Positions 45,232 through 55,470 of a stretch of DNA of 64,000 nt are shown here, in pieces (position 1 is the stretch's first letter; each line of letters starts with the position of its first letter). A program made the translations under genes and the position numbers. Source of the DNA: Halodesulfovibrio aestuarii DSM 17919 = ATCC 29578 (lineage in GTDB: Bacteria; Desulfobacterota; Desulfovibrionia; Desulfovibrionales; Desulfovibrionaceae). The stretch covers positions 62,001 to 126,000 of the forward strand of contig NZ_ARQF01000016.1 of NCBI RefSeq assembly GCF_000384815.1. The letters run 5' to 3'. Under the pieces are notes generated by a model. It worked only from the letters and a program-made list of their open reading frames with translations, did no database searches and was not told where the DNA came from.

Positions 45232-46311
45232 TTATTTCGCGCGGGCACGAGCCTCGTCGCGTATTTCTTCTTTTGCATCAGGCCAAAGCCATTCAGCCCA
45301 GCCCATTGGTGTTTCTCGCGTTGGAGTAACAGTAAGGATACGTTCTACTTCGTTCTCCTTACTTATAGTTACTACACTCACTTCAATTGGAACACCAGCT
45401 TTTTTTGCTTTTGGAGAATAAGAAGCTGCCCATGCTGCTGCATCCGCAATTGCTTCTTCAGACCAAGGAGCGCCTTCAAACTGGCGGCCGATGGAGATTG
45501 GCCCCGGATAGTCCACGACTTTAAAAACGAGGTCTGTATCTAACTTTATCTTAAGAAGTGACTCGTTGTCCATCTGGTTTCTGCCGACAGCCATCCAATG
45601 TGCACCGGACCAGTACTGACGCCCTATATTTGACAACTTAAAGTCTGCAACGGATGGCGTTGGGGAAAACTTAAGGACAGGCCAGTAACGGCGTCCGTTT
45701 TCACGCTCTGTCAGATTACAGCCGCCCCCCGGAGAAGGTATTTCTGTAAATCCATAATGTTCTGCAAGCCTTAATTGTTCCTTGCGGCCACGGCCGGATA
45801 GACCAAGCAGCTTATCACGCTGAACAAGTCCCGATTCTTCCATCGGAGTAGGACTCAGGCACAGGGCGCATAAAGGACGAAGCAGTACGGACTGCACGTC
45901 TGCATCACGCTTAATTACATTAAGAGTATCTCTGCGCTGCGACATCGGACGCTGCCCGATAACCTCACCGGAGATAATAAACTTGGCACCGTATTTCCCC
46001 ATCAGTTCATGAGCTTTTCTGAGCATGAGGATTTTGCAGTCAACACAGGGGTTCAATGTTTTACCAAACCCGTGTACTGGGCGTTCCACCATCATACGGA
46101 CAAACTCTTCCGACACATCAACAGCGTCGATTTCCATTCCGTATAATTTTTCCCAGCGACGCACTAAGTGCGGTTTACCAAAAAATGGGGTTACAAAATG
46201 CAACCCTTTTACCCTAAGCCCCTGATCCTGTATAACCTTTACAGCGAGCAGAGAATCCAGTCCGCCGGACAATAGTGCCACGGCGTCATATTGCTTCGTT
46301 ACCTTTTCCAT
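45232..46311 (-). CDS. PP-loop ATPase related to tRNA-thiolation enzymes (MnmA/ThiI-like)
   Basis: A 359-residue protein of the PP-loop family. The ATP pyrophosphatase motif is LLSGGLDSLLAVKV. NPCVDCKILMLRKAHELM and GEVIGQRPMSQR match the MnmA type, where CVDC and a later Cys (here GGGCNLTE) handle sulfur transfer to tRNA U34. The C-terminal half is unlike MnmA and is not recognised. Thiolation of a tRNA or a similar sulfur transfer is inferred, not shown. The ATG at 46311 is preferred to an upstream TTG; no strong ribosome site is seen for either. Confidence 0.75.
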   Translation of the reverse strand: MEKVTKQYDAVALLSGGLDSLLAVKVIQDQGLRVKGLHFVTPFFGKPHLVRRWEKLYGMEIDAVDVSEEFVRMMVERPVHGFGKTLNPCVDCKILMLRKAHELMGKYGAKFIISGEVIGQRPMSQRRDTLNVIKRDADVQSVLLRPLCALCLSPTPMEESGLVQRDKLLGLSGRGRKEQLRLAEHYGFTEIPSPGGGCNLTERENGRRYWPVLKFSPTPSVADFKLSNIGRQYWSGAHWMAVGRNQMDNESLLKIKLDTDLVFKVVDYPGPISIGRQFEGAPWSEEAIADAAAWAASYSPKAKKAGVPIEVSVVTISKENEVERILTVTPTRETPMGWAEWLWPDAKEEIRDEARARAK

Positions 46312-46543
46312 GCACGGCAAATAAGGCTCATTACATATAAAAGCAAGACTAGTTTTCCCCTGCTGACGCTATTCTCCTGAATTCATGAATAAAGATTTTC
46401 GGGCACATTTTTTTTTGATACTCATATTTGCACGATGTACATAACTTACGTTGCACATTTTGGAGATTGCCCCTGCCTCAGCGATTTGCTATTCACGATG
46501 AACACTCCCCAAACAACACTTTCCGCACGGAGATTTTAAAACA

Positions 46544-47623
46544 ATGGCTACTAAATCTGCAATGAGCCCGGATGACATGCGTCGTGAGGCTCTTACTACA
46601 GCAATGAGCACTATTCAGCGAAAGTACGGACAAGGTTCCGTTATGAGGCTGAACGACGATGCACATGTCGCAATTCCTGTTATCCCTAGCGGCTCTATTT
46701 CACTTGATCTCGCGTTAGGCATCGGTGGTATTCCTAAAGGCCGTGTTACTGAAATCTACGGCCCTGAATCTTCCGGTAAAACAACTCTGGCACTGCATGC
46801 CATTGCACAGTGCCAGAAGCAGGGCGGAACTGCGGCATTTATTGATGCTGAACATGCACTTGACCCGACATATGCACGCCGTCTTGGCGTAGATACCGAG
46901 GCACTCCTTATTTCCCAGCCGGACTACGGCGAGCAGGCTCTTGATATTGCAGATATGCTTGTTCGTTCCGGCGCTGTTGATATTATCGTTATCGACTCCG
47001 TTGCGGCTCTTATTCCGCAGGCTGAACTGGAAGGTAACATGGGCGAAACACAGGTCGGCAGTCAGGCCCGCCTTATGTCTCATGCACTCCGTAAACTTAC
47101 CGGCACCATCCATAAATCTAACGTAAGTGTTATCTTTATTAACCAGATCCGTATGAAGATTGGCACAATGGGCTACGGTAACCCAGAAACCACCACAGGT
47201 GGTAACGCTCTTAAATTTTACTCATCTATCCGTATTGATGTGCGTCGAATCCAGTCTCTTAAAGATAAAGAAGAAGTTTTCGGCAACCGTACTCGCGCAA
47301 AAATCGTAAAAAATAAGGTTGCGCCACCTTTCCGTGAAGCTTTATTCGACATTTTATACGGAACAGGCATATCCCGCACTGGTGAATTGATCGATCTTGG
47401 TGTAGAACACGGAATAGTAGATAAAAGTGGTGCCTGGTACGCGTTTGGCTCTGAAAGATTAGGTCAGGGTAAAGAAAATGTTCGAGCCTTCCTGGGCGAA
47501 AACGACGCGATCAGAGACCAGATTGAAAAAAAATTACTTACACATCTGGGCGTAATTGAGGAAGAAGCCGTGGAAGCACAGCCGAAAGAGGCTGCTGCCC
47601 CTAAAAAATCTTCCAAGCAATAG
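46544..47623 (+). CDS. recA: Recombinase A
   Basis: RecA, 359 residues, the strand-exchange ATPase and coprotease of the SOS response. The N-terminal helix is followed by [39 protein letters not shown] (Walker A GPESSGKT), Walker [13 protein letters not shown], the L1 and L2 DNA-binding loops around [22 protein letters not shown] and [22 protein letters not shown], and a short acidic C-terminus. A GGAG precedes the ATG. I could not identify a LexA box in the 230-base upstream region, where the group's site is not known to me. Confidence 0.98.
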   Translation: MATKSAMSPDDMRREALTTAMSTIQRKYGQGSVMRLNDDAHVAIPVIPSGSISLDLALGIGGIPKGRVTEIYGPESSGKTTLALHAIAQCQKQGGTAAFIDAEHALDPTYARRLGVDTEALLISQPDYGEQALDIADMLVRSGAVDIIVIDSVAALIPQAELEGNMGETQVGSQARLMSHALRKLTGTIHKSNVSVIFINQIRMKIGTMGYGNPETTTGGNALKFYSSIRIDVRRIQSLKDKEEVFGNRTRAKIVKNKVAPPFREALFDILYGTGISRTGELIDLGVEHGIVDKSGAWYAFGSERLGQGKENVRAFLGENDAIRDQIEKKLLTHLGVIEEEAVEAQPKEAAAPKKSSKQ

Positions 47624-47652
47624 CACCGCTTCTCATATTCGAGAATAAAGTA

Positions 47653-47684
47653 CGCCGCCCTGAAATCAGGGCGGCGTTTCTTTT
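47653..47684 (+). terminator. Intrinsic terminator after recA
   Basis: CGCCGCCCTGA and TCAGGGCGGCG form a perfect 11-bp stem followed by TTTCTTTT, 29 bases after the recA stop. It separates recA from alaS. Confidence 0.9.
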
Positions 47685-47724
47685 AACAATAAGCCGTTAA
47701 TGTTTTTCTAAGGGAGACAACGCT

Positions 47725-50370
47725 GTGATTACCGCAAACGAAATTCGGGAAAAGTTTCTCAAATTTTTCGAGGAAAGAGGACATGAAATTGTATCTTCTT
47801 CATCTCTCATTCCTGCCGATGACCCTACTCTGCTCTTCACCAACGCAGGCATGGTTCAGTTTAAAAAAACATTCCTCGGTCAGGAAAAACGAGCATATGT
47901 ACGCGCCACCACCTCCCAGAAGTGCCTGCGCGTAGGCGGCAAACACAACGACCTTGAAAACGTTGGCCGTACCGCACGCCACCACACATTCTTTGAAATG
48001 CTCGGCAACTTCAGCTTTGGCGATTACTTCAAAAAAGATGCTATCCGCTACGCATGGGAATTTATTACCGAAGAACTCGGCCTTCCAAAAGACAAGCTTT
48101 ACATCACTATCTACAACGATGATGACGAAGCAAAAGAATTATGGATGTCCGAAGCAGGCGTGCCGGAAGAAAGAATTTTCCGTCTCGGTGAAAAGGACAA
48201 CTTCTGGTCTATGGGTGACACCGGCCCTTGCGGTCCGTGTACCGAAATCCATATAGATCAGGGTGAACACATGACCTGCGGCCCTGACTGCGGCATCGGC
48301 AAATGTGATTGCGACCGTTTCCTCGAAATCTGGAACCTCGTATTCATGCAGTTCAATCAGGATGAACAAGGCGTTCGCACCCCGCTTCCTAAACCGAATA
48401 TCGATACAGGAATGGGCCTTGAACGTATCGCAGCAGTCTGTCAGGGCGTATACTCCAACTACGATACAGACCTTTTCCTCGAATTTATCAACTTTACTGC
48501 CGACCTTGCAGGTGTAACCTACAAGAAAGACGGTGATGACGTAGACACTGCTCTTCGCGTTATTGCTGACCACAGTCGTGCAATCGCATTCATGATCAGC
48601 GACGGCATTCTTCCTTCCAACGAAGGCCGCGGATACGTCCTGCGTCGTCTTATCCGCCGTGCGTACCGCTTTGGTCGCCTGATGGGTCTCTCCGGATGCT
48701 ACATCCACAAATCCGTTGCCAAGGTAGTGGAAGTTATGGGCGACCAATACCCAGAACTTCGCGAAAACGCAGATTTTATGGATCGCGTTGTTGTTATGGA
48801 AGAAGAAGGCTTCAACAAAACGTTGGATAAAGGTCTTGCTCTTCTGGAAGACGAACTCCTCGCTGTTGAAAACACTTCCGATAAAACGCTTAAAGGCGAA
48901 ACAGTATTTAAGCTGTATGACACCTTCGGCTTCCCTATCGATATCGTCAACGACATCGCTGAAAAACGCGGTATTGCTGTTGATGAAGAAGGCTTCAATG
49001 AGTTCATGGCTGAGCAAAAAAAACGTGCAAAAGCTGCATGGAAAGGCGCTGCAGGTGATACACTTTCCGCTCGCTTCCAGTCTCTTCTCGAAGAAGGACT
49101 TCGTAGCGAATTTGTAGGCTACAACACCCTCGGCACAGAAAGCCGTGTTGCAGTCCTCATGAACGAAGAAGCTGAAAAAGTGGATTCCCTTACTGCTGGC
49201 CAGAAAGGCTACATTGTAACTGGTAAAACACCATTCTACGGAGAATCCGGCGGTCAGTCCGGAGACCACGGAATAATCTCTGCTGATTCCGGTAAAGCTG
49301 CGGTTCTGGATACTCTGAAACCGAACACTGAACTTACCGTGCATCATATTCAAATTTCTGAAGGCACCATCCGTAATGAACAGGCTGTGAACATGCAGGT
49401 AAGCGAAAAACTTCGCCTTGCTTCTGCGCGTAACCACACCTGTACTCACCTGCTCCACGCTGCACTCCGCCGCGTACTCGGTGACCACGTAAAACAGTCC
49501 GGTTCTCTGGTAACTCCAGACCGTCTGCGTTTCGACTTCACCCACATCGCAGCTATTACTCCGGAAGAAATTAAAGCGATTGAGCTGGATGTTAACGCTG
49601 CAATTATGGCAAATATTCCTCTCGATGTTGCTGAAATGGAATACGATAAGGCTGTTGAAAAAGGCGCAATGGCTCTCTTCGGTGAGAAATATGCCAATCA
49701 GGTCCGCGTTGTTGCTATCGGTGACAACTCTGTTGAACTTTGTGGCGGTACTCACCTTTCTGCAACAGGTCAGGCCGGCTCCTTCTTCATTCTTTCCGAT
49801 AGCGGCGTTGCAGCCGGTATCCGTCGTATTGAAGCAGCAACCGGCTTTAACGCACTCAACCTCTCCCTTGCCAACCGTGAAGAACTGCAGGAAATTGCAG
49901 GTCTTGTTAAAGGTAAAGCGGGAGACGTTGTCAACCGCGTTAAAGGCTTGCAGCAAGAAAATCGCTCATTGCGCAAGGACATGGAAAAGCTTGCAGCAAA
50001 AGCAGCGTCCAGCCAGGGTGGCGACCTCATGTCCAACGTTACCGACGTTGACGGTGTAAAAGTTCTCGCAGCCCGTGTGGACGTTCCTAACGTAAAAGCA
50101 CTGCGTGATATTATGGACGACATCCGTTCCAAACTCGGTTCCGGCATCGCTTGCCTTGCCAGTGCTGACAGTGAAGGCAAGGTAACCCTGCTTGTAGCTG
50201 TGACAAAGGATCTCAACGAAAAATTCAAAGCAGGTCAGCTCATCGGTCAAATTGCCGGTGAAGTTGGCGGTAAAGGCGGCGGCCGCCCTGACATGGCTCA
50301 GGCTGGCGGTAACAATGCTGACGGTATCAGCGCTGCCTTTGACAAGCTCAAAGATCTCATTAAAGGCTAA
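47725..50370 (+). CDS. alaS: Alanyl-tRNA synthetase
   Basis: AlaS, 881 residues (E. coli 876), charges tRNA-Ala. The class II catalytic core holds [20 protein letters not shown] and TNAGMVQFK (motif 1 and 2 area) and [13 protein letters not shown] (motif 3). The editing domain has [16 protein letters not shown] and [10 protein letters not shown] with zinc-binding His/Cys. A coiled coil and the DHHA1 domain with [15 protein letters not shown] end the protein. The start is GTG with AAGGGAG upstream. Confidence 0.98.
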   Translation: MITANEIREKFLKFFEERGHEIVSSSSLIPADDPTLLFTNAGMVQFKKTFLGQEKRAYVRATTSQKCLRVGGKHNDLENVGRTARHHTFFEMLGNFSFGDYFKKDAIRYAWEFITEELGLPKDKLYITIYNDDDEAKELWMSEAGVPEERIFRLGEKDNFWSMGDTGPCGPCTEIHIDQGEHMTCGPDCGIGKCDCDRFLEIWNLVFMQFNQDEQGVRTPLPKPNIDTGMGLERIAAVCQGVYSNYDTDLFLEFINFTADLAGVTYKKDGDDVDTALRVIADHSRAIAFMISDGILPSNEGRGYVLRRLIRRAYRFGRLMGLSGCYIHKSVAKVVEVMGDQYPELRENADFMDRVVVMEEEGFNKTLDKGLALLEDELLAVENTSDKTLKGETVFKLYDTFGFPIDIVNDIAEKRGIAVDEEGFNEFMAEQKKRAKAAWKGAAGDTLSARFQSLLEEGLRSEFVGYNTLGTESRVAVLMNEEAEKVDSLTAGQKGYIVTGKTPFYGESGGQSGDHGIISADSGKAAVLDTLKPNTELTVHHIQISEGTIRNEQAVNMQVSEKLRLASARNHTCTHLLHAALRRVLGDHVKQSGSLVTPDRLRFDFTHIAAITPEEIKAIELDVNAAIMANIPLDVAEMEYDKAVEKGAMALFGEKYANQVRVVAIGDNSVELCGGTHLSATGQAGSFFILSDSGVAAGIRRIEAATGFNALNLSLANREELQEIAGLVKGKAGDVVNRVKGLQQENRSLRKDMEKLAAKAASSQGGDLMSNVTDVDGVKVLAARVDVPNVKALRDIMDDIRSKLGSGIACLASADSEGKVTLLVAVTKDLNEKFKAGQLIGQIAGEVGGKGGGRPDMAQAGGNNADGISAAFDKLKDLIKG

Positions 50371-50389
50371 TCTGCTCTATTCCTTAATA

Positions 50390-50423
50390 CAAAGCCCATG
50401 CACTACCGTGCATGGGCTTTTTT
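50390..50423 (+). terminator. Intrinsic terminator of alaS
   Basis: AAAGCCCATGCAC and GTGCATGGGCTTT form a perfect stem with a TTTTTT tail, 20 bases after the alaS stop. Confidence 0.9.
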
Positions 50424-50436
50424 GTTATGCAACATA

Positions 50437-50471
50437 CAAAACGGGCTTAAGAATATCTCAAGCCCGTTTTT
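50437..50471 (-). terminator. Intrinsic terminator of the NTF2-like gene
   Basis: ACGGGCTT and AAGCCCGT close a stem-loop with A/T tracts on both sides, about 30 bases after the stop of the minus-strand gene at 50499. Confidence 0.8.
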
Positions 50472-50498
50472 CCATATACGCTGTGCCAGTCGGCTAAA

Positions 50499-50966
50499 TT
50501 ACAAGACATTAGATCCGCCATTTTGGTGATCTATAGAAAACAACCACGTCCCGTCTGCCTGTTTCTCCAAGACTTCTATACCGCTACTGACGACTTCTTC
50601 TATCTTACCGTCAGGCGTTTTATACACAGAACGGTATTTTGATCTAAACAAAACGGTGTTCTCAGCTTCAACCTGATATACGGTTTCAATATTAAGCGTT
50701 TCCACCATATCCACCATTATGGAAAATACTCTGCGAAGACTGCTCTGACCGCTTACTTCCAGCTTTCCATCCCTCAACACCATTACCGCATCATCTGTAT
50801 ACATCGAGCATAATTGATCAATATTTTTCTCATTCATCGCCTTAACAAATAGCGCATGTGCCATATCCGGATCAGTAATTTTCTCCAACGGAATCTCAGC
50901 ATGTTCTGCAAAAGCACCCACAGGTAAAAACATACACATGATGAGGAAGCTGATTAGTTTTTTCAT
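50499..50966 (-). CDS. Secreted NTF2-like (SnoaL/DUF4440-type) protein
   Basis: A 155-residue protein. Residues 1-20 are a signal peptide (cleavage near AFA), and the rest is a small NTF2/SnoaL-like domain: ALFVKAMNEKNIDQLCSMYTDDAVMVLRDGKLEVSGQ, then the beta-rich YRSVYKTPDGKIEEVVSSGIEVLEKQADGTWLFSIDHQN. Such domains bind small molecules or catalyse isomerisation; periplasmic versions are mostly uncharacterised. It is the only gene of its unit. Confidence 0.78.
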   Translation of the reverse strand: MKKLISFLIMCMFLPVGAFAEHAEIPLEKITDPDMAHALFVKAMNEKNIDQLCSMYTDDAVMVLRDGKLEVSGQSSLRRVFSIMVDMVETLNIETVYQVEAENTVLFRSKYRSVYKTPDGKIEEVVSSGIEVLEKQADGTWLFSIDHQNGGSNVL

Positions 50967-51084
50967 ACTATCTCCATACTCAATTATTACGGGAAGCTAT
51001 CATGATTTTTTAATTCTATGATACAGCCTCCTCCTATACATGTAAGCACGCAATTATTTCATATGGCTTATCATACTTCTCAAT

Positions 51085-51121
51085 AAAAAAAGGCTCGCAA
51101 CGGATGTTGCGAGCCTTTTTA
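51085..51121 (-). terminator. Intrinsic terminator of the dicarboxylate symporter gene
   Basis: GGCTCGCAA and TTGCGAGCC pair around a 6-base loop, with A and T tracts on both sides, 20 bases downstream of the stop at 51140. Confidence 0.88.
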
Positions 51122-51139
51122 CGTACGGTATAAAAAAAA

Positions 51140-52342
51140 CTACGAAGCGTTATAAACTTCTTCGTCGAGTTCTTTCTCAGTGCGGGAAACGAGAACAGCA
51201 GTCATTGCGTCACCGGAAATGTTAACAGTAGTACGAGCCATATCAAGGATACGGTCGATACCGGCAATGAGCGCGATTCCTTCCATAGGCAGACCTACAG
51301 AAGAAAGAATAAGGGAAAGCATAATAAGACCTGCCCCCGGAACACCGGCGGTACCGATAGAAGCGAGAGTACCCGTCAACATAATGGTCGCAATGTTGCC
51401 CATGGTAAGGTCGACATTGTATGCCTGTGCAATAAAGAGAGCACATACGCCCTGATAAATTGCAGTTCCATCCATATTAATGGTGGCACCAAGCGGAAGC
51501 ACAAAGCTGGAAATGGAAGAAGAAACGCCGAGGTTTTTCTCCGTACAACGAATAGTAGCAGGAAGAGTACCGGCACTGGATGTTGTAGAGAATGCCACCA
51601 TCTGCGCATCAAGGATACCGCGGAAGAACTTTATTGGGTTCAACCGGCCAAACATTGTGATGTAGCCGCCGTAAGTCAGAAGGATATGTAGAATTGCACC
51701 GACATAGACTGCACAGATAATTTTTGCGAGAGGCAGAAGAGCATCCAGTCCGTACTGAGCAACAACTTTTGCGATAAGAGCAGCAACACCGTATGGAGCA
51801 CATGCCATGACAATGGAAGTCATGGTATACATTACTTCTGCAAGAGATTCGAAGAAGGTCTTAACAGGAGCACCTTTTTCGCCGGCAAAGTTAATAGAAA
51901 GGCCAATAAAGATTGCAAAGACAATGATCTGCAGGATGTTCCCTTTTACCATTGCATCAATCGGATTTTTAGGAATAAGGCCTGTTAACGTGCTGGAAAG
52001 GGAAGGAGCTTCTTTAGCAACCTGTTCCCCTGCCGCAGCAAGGTTCATACCTGCGCCCGGCTGGAGCAGTTCACCAATAATGAGACCGATAGAAATAGCG
52101 ACCAGAGTGGTGGTGAGGTAAATGCCTATAGTTTTAAAGCTGATACGGCCAAGCTTTTTCACATCGTCCATGCTGGTCATACCAGTAACAAGAGATGCAA
52201 ATACCAATGGAACGATGAGCATTTTGATAGCATTAATAAACAAAGTCCCTACAGGGGCAATGTATGGTACAAATGCCGGTACAAGCGCACCGATAACCAC
52301 ACCCACAACCATACCGATGAGGATTTGAGTCCACAACTTCAT
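51140..52342 (-). CDS. Dicarboxylate/amino acid:cation symporter (DAACS family)
   Basis: A 400-residue Na+- or H+-coupled glutamate/aspartate or C4-dicarboxylate transporter of the GltP/GltPh fold. The HP1 loop is TTSSAGTLPATIRC, helix 7 has ATINMDGTAIYQG (the NMDGT motif) and HP2 is GTAGVPGAGLIML, followed by the helix-8 segment IDRILDMARTTVNISGDA. The start at 52342 follows AAAGGAG; an in-frame TTG at 52384 would add 14 residues. Substrate choice between glutamate and dicarboxylate cannot be made. Confidence 0.93.
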   Translation of the reverse strand: MKLWTQILIGMVVGVVIGALVPAFVPYIAPVGTLFINAIKMLIVPLVFASLVTGMTSMDDVKKLGRISFKTIGIYLTTTLVAISIGLIIGELLQPGAGMNLAAAGEQVAKEAPSLSSTLTGLIPKNPIDAMVKGNILQIIVFAIFIGLSINFAGEKGAPVKTFFESLAEVMYTMTSIVMACAPYGVAALIAKVVAQYGLDALLPLAKIICAVYVGAILHILLTYGGYITMFGRLNPIKFFRGILDAQMVAFSTTSSAGTLPATIRCTEKNLGVSSSISSFVLPLGATINMDGTAIYQGVCALFIAQAYNVDLTMGNIATIMLTGTLASIGTAGVPGAGLIMLSLILSSVGLPMEGIALIAGIDRILDMARTTVNISGDAMTAVLVSRTEKELDEEVYNAS

Positions 52343-52856
52343 TAAGAGATCTCCTTTACTTGCCGATGCAGCAGCATCAGACAAAATTCATACAAAACAG
52401 CAGATTACGGTTTTACAACGACATCTGGCACGCAGACTTCACCCTCCTCTCTGGTAATACAGTCTGCACGTCGCAACCGTCTTTATGCCCCCCCGATAGG
52501 TAAGTTAGGCACTTACTAAGAAGGTACATTTTTGAATAAATTCCACGATCATATTCATTCAAAATGAGTCTTTCACACTGCTATCCAAGCAACAAAAAAG
52601 GCAGATTTAAGACTGCCATGCGTAACTTGAAGTAGACAAAATTTTATAGTCCTAACGCTGAAAGCTTAGCGTGAATATCGCACCTTTGCTTTTTCGTCAA
52701 ACAACGCTAACTATCTATTATTACAAATAAACACACTGTACCCTTTTTCTCCTATTTTAGTTTGACTTTCATAGTAAAATTTATTTTTTAACATTTTCGT
52801 CATGCAATAACACATTATTCTACATAAAAACTTTCTTTATTTTCAGCATAGTACAT
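52343..52856. other. Intergenic region upstream of the dicarboxylate symporter
   Basis: About 510 AT-rich bases. A minus-strand hairpin GGCAG/CTGCC followed by six Ts lies at 52594-52617 (weak 5-bp stem, possible leader terminator). No ORF of useful length, tRNA or riboswitch was recognised; the symporter promoter should be here. Confidence 0.45.
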
Positions 52857-52890
52857 AAAAAACCTCTGTACAAATTTTTTGTACAGAGGC
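52857..52890 (-). terminator. Intrinsic terminator of the phoB-pstB-phoU operon
   Basis: CCTCTGTACAAA and TTTGTACAGAGG form a perfect 12-bp stem with a six-T tail on the minus strand, about 160 bases after the phoU stop. Confidence 0.85.
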
Positions 52891-53047
52891 TTCATTCGAC
52901 AATAACGTTTTTTTGCTATTTATGTAAAAAAAACAAAAGAAGCGGAAGCTCACATCTAGGAAAAAAACATGGAAGAAATTTTACCTTTTTTGGGAAATAT
53001 CCGACTGCCTAAAATCGACACACCAGACAGAGATTCTTTACCATGTT

Positions 53048-53722
53048 CTACAACCTGTCGTGCTGACTACAAACCTTGTGTTTGATGCTTTCGCCTTCGA
53101 CAATAAAGACGACGGCTTCACCAATATTAGTGGCAAGATCGCCTACCCGCTCGAGGCTCCGGGAAGACAGAATTGCAGCCACAGCACGCTTAACAGCGGG
53201 GGATTCATACCCCATATAGTTAACCAACTCTTTAATCACTTCTACATCAAGCTCGTCACACTCTTCATCCATGCGGCACACTTCGCGGGCAAGCAGAGAA
53301 TCTCCTTCACGCAGAGCCACAATAGATGTTTTCAACATATCCAGTGCAACATTGCAAAGCTCTTCCAAATTTTGTTCAAAAGGCAATGCAGGCCTGGACG
53401 ACAGATATTTAGCCTGTCTTGCGATATTTACTGCCTGATCGCCGATCCGCTCCAGATTCACGGCCACACGCATCATTCCCACAATGGAACGAAGATCAAC
53501 AGCGACTGGTGTATCAAGAGCCAGAAGACGCAAAGACATCTCATCAACTTCACATTCGATCTCATCAATGAGTCTATCATCTTTGATGACACGTTCTGCC
53601 AGCTCAACATCTCTCTGTAAAAGTGCCACAGTGGCAAATTCAACAGCATGCTGCGCCCGTGCTGCCATCTCAAGTAATTTAGCCCGTAAAGCATCCAGCT
53701 TCACATGAAATTTAGTCTCCAT
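53048..53722 (-). CDS. phoU: Phosphate transport system regulator PhoU
   Basis: A 224-residue PhoU made of two three-helix repeats, each with the metal-binding pattern (IDEIECEVDEMSLRLLAL and ECDELDVEVIKELV). PhoU links the Pst transporter to the PhoR kinase and represses the Pho response when phosphate is plentiful. GGAG precedes the ATG. It is 60 bases downstream of pstB and ends the operon. Confidence 0.94.
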   Translation of the reverse strand: METKFHVKLDALRAKLLEMAARAQHAVEFATVALLQRDVELAERVIKDDRLIDEIECEVDEMSLRLLALDTPVAVDLRSIVGMMRVAVNLERIGDQAVNIARQAKYLSSRPALPFEQNLEELCNVALDMLKTSIVALREGDSLLAREVCRMDEECDELDVEVIKELVNYMGYESPAVKRAVAAILSSRSLERVGDLATNIGEAVVFIVEGESIKHKVCSQHDRL

Positions 53723-53782
53723 GTATTCTCTCCAAAAACGTTGTCGTATATAATTCGGCGGGTATTATGACTACAGAACTTG

Positions 53783-54532
53783 TTAACCGAACCTGCCGGT
53801 AATGTAATCTTCTGTCTGCTTTTGCGAAGGTCTCGTAAACAGTACTTCCGTTTCACCATGCTCAATGAGTTTCCCCATGTAGAAGAAAGCGGTATTATCA
53901 GAAACACGCGCAGCCTGTTGCATGCTGTGTGTAACAATAATGATAGTATACTGTTTTTTAAGCTCAAAAATAAGCTCTTCAATTTTCTGTGTGGCAATAG
54001 GATCGAGTGCTGACGCCGGCTCATCCATAAGAAGCACCTCAGGCTCAACTGCCAACGCACGGGCTATACAAAGACGCTGCTGCTGACCTCCGGAAAGTCC
54101 TAATGCTGAAGTATCCAGACGATCTTTTACCTCATCCCACAAAGCCGCGTTTCTAAGACTTTCCTCTACCTTTGCAGCAATAAATGAAGCGTCCTTAATG
54201 CCGTTAACCCGCAATCCGTAAGCAACATTTTCAAAAATTGTCTTAGGAAACGGATTCGGTTTTTGAAAAACCATTCCAACACGGCGGCGCAGTTCTACCA
54301 CATCAAGTTTGGGATTATAAATATCTGTCCCTTCAAGAACGATTTCCCCTTCCACACGCGCCACAGGAATAAGGTCGTTCATACGGTTCAGACAGCGTAA
54401 AAAGGTAGATTTGCCACAGCCGGATGGACCGATAAGTGCCGTTACCTGATTCTGTTCAAACTCAAGGTTAATATTTTCCAATGCCTGAAAATCACCGTAG
54501 TAGAAATTCAGCCCCTTGGCATACATTTTCAT
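53783..54532 (-). CDS. pstB: Phosphate ABC transporter ATP-binding protein
   Basis: A 249-residue PstB. Walker A is [19 protein letters not shown] (the RCLNRMND tail is typical of PstB), the Q-loop is [11 protein letters not shown], the signature [15 protein letters not shown], Walker [13 protein letters not shown] and the switch His [11 protein letters not shown]. PstS, PstC and PstA are not in this window, so the permease must be encoded elsewhere or the ATPase serves a distant set. GGAG lies before the ATG. Confidence 0.95.
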   Translation of the reverse strand: MKMYAKGLNFYYGDFQALENINLEFEQNQVTALIGPSGCGKSTFLRCLNRMNDLIPVARVEGEIVLEGTDIYNPKLDVVELRRRVGMVFQKPNPFPKTIFENVAYGLRVNGIKDASFIAAKVEESLRNAALWDEVKDRLDTSALGLSGGQQQRLCIARALAVEPEVLLMDEPASALDPIATQKIEELIFELKKQYTIIIVTHSMQQAARVSDNTAFFYMGKLIEHGETEVLFTRPSQKQTEDYITGRFG

Positions 54533-54590
54533 ATTGATTTACTCCACCATTGCTACAATCATCCCCCAATGCAGTATGCACCAGTGGATG

Positions 54591-55277
54591 CTATTCTTTA
54601 AATCTATATCCGACACCACGCATTGTTTCGATATACTTTGCGTAGTCTCCAATTTTTTGGCGTAACCTACGTACATGTGTATCTACTGTTCGAGCATATC
54701 CTTCAAATTCGTATCCCCAGACAGTATTTAACAATTGATCACGTGTACGGACACGACCTTTATTCTTAAGCAGTTCTGCGAGTAGCTTAAATTCAGTTGC
54801 TGTCAGCAGCACTTCTTCACCGTCTATAAGAACCTTATACGCATCCATATCCACAACAAGACCGTCCATTTTAAGACTTGTTGCTTTAGCTGCCGGTTCA
54901 ACCGGAGCATTACGTTTGAGTACGGCACGCACGCGCAAAACCAGTTCACGCGGGCTGAACGGCTTAACCACATAGTCATCTGCACCGAGTTCCAACCCGA
55001 CAACACGGTCTACTTCTTCACCACGGGCAGTGAGCATTATTACCGGAATAGACTCTGTTTCGGCCTTGCGTTTAAGCATCTTGCAGATATCCAGTCCACT
55101 TATGGAAGGCAGCATAATATCCAGAATTACGACGTCCGGAATTTCTGCAATGGCAGCATCCAGCCCTTCCTGACCATCTGCGCGGGTAATTACATCAAAC
55201 CCTGCCGCCTCAAATGTAAATGTAAGCAGCTGCCTAATGTCTTCATCATCTTCAACAAGCAATATAGTATTGGCCAT
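54591..55277 (-). CDS. phoB: Phosphate regulon response regulator PhoB (OmpR family)
   Basis: A 228-residue OmpR/PhoB regulator. The receiver has LLVEDDEDIRQLL, the phosphoacceptor Asp in VVILDIMLPSISG and Lys in DYVVKPFSP. The winged-helix DNA-binding domain (about 130-228) has LLTATEFKLLAELLKNKGRVRTRDQLL and YARTVDTHVRRLRQKIG. It is first in the operon with pstB and phoU, which supports PhoB over other OmpR members; no phoR is adjacent. GGAGGAA lies before the ATG. Confidence 0.92.
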   Translation of the reverse strand: MANTILLVEDDEDIRQLLTFTFEAAGFDVITRADGQEGLDAAIAEIPDVVILDIMLPSISGLDICKMLKRKAETESIPVIMLTARGEEVDRVVGLELGADDYVVKPFSPRELVLRVRAVLKRNAPVEPAAKATSLKMDGLVVDMDAYKVLIDGEEVLLTATEFKLLAELLKNKGRVRTRDQLLNTVWGYEFEGYARTVDTHVRRLRQKIGDYAKYIETMRGVGYRFKE

Positions 55278-55300
55278 CAGTTTCCTCCAACTCGCATGAC

Positions 55301-55348
55301 GGTTACATCAGTAATTCATTACAACCTAATGGAGACATGGTTACATCA
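55301..55348 (-). promoter_or_regulatory. Direct repeats upstream of phoB (possible operator)
   Basis: TGATGTAACC occurs twice on the minus strand, at 55301-55310 and 55339-55348, with a related TTGTAATG between. They lie about 24-71 bases before the phoB start, where a Pho-type operator would sit. The E. coli Pho box sequence itself is not seen. Confidence 0.45.
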
Positions 55349-55413
55349 ATATGACAAAATGTATTATTTATGAACAATGGTGTGCAATCATAGCTTTTTT
55401 GTTTCAAAAAAAC

Positions 55414-55449
55414 AAAAAAGGCCGAAATCAAACGATTTCGACCTTTTTT
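55414..55449 (-). terminator. Intrinsic terminator of the exonuclease gene
   Basis: CGAAATC and GATTTCG flanked by A/T runs form a stem-loop, 22 bases downstream of the stop at 55471. Confidence 0.82.
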
Positions 55450-55470
55450 GCATTGCTGAAACGCAGTGCA

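Noticed and set aside
46312-46543. LexA operator upstream of recA
   Set aside because: No match to the SOS boxes of E. coli, Bacillus or Bdellovibrio type was found, and the group's site is not known to me.
48139-49956. Long antisense ORF (605 codons) inside alaS
   Set aside because: It is the mirror of a highly expressed, codon-biased gene and its protein is not meaningful.
52970-53086. A 38-codon ORF on the plus strand (MEEILPFLGNIRLP...), with AGGA upstream
   Set aside because: It overlaps the 3' end of phoU antisense, has no homology I recognise and lies beside the phoU terminator. It is more likely chance.
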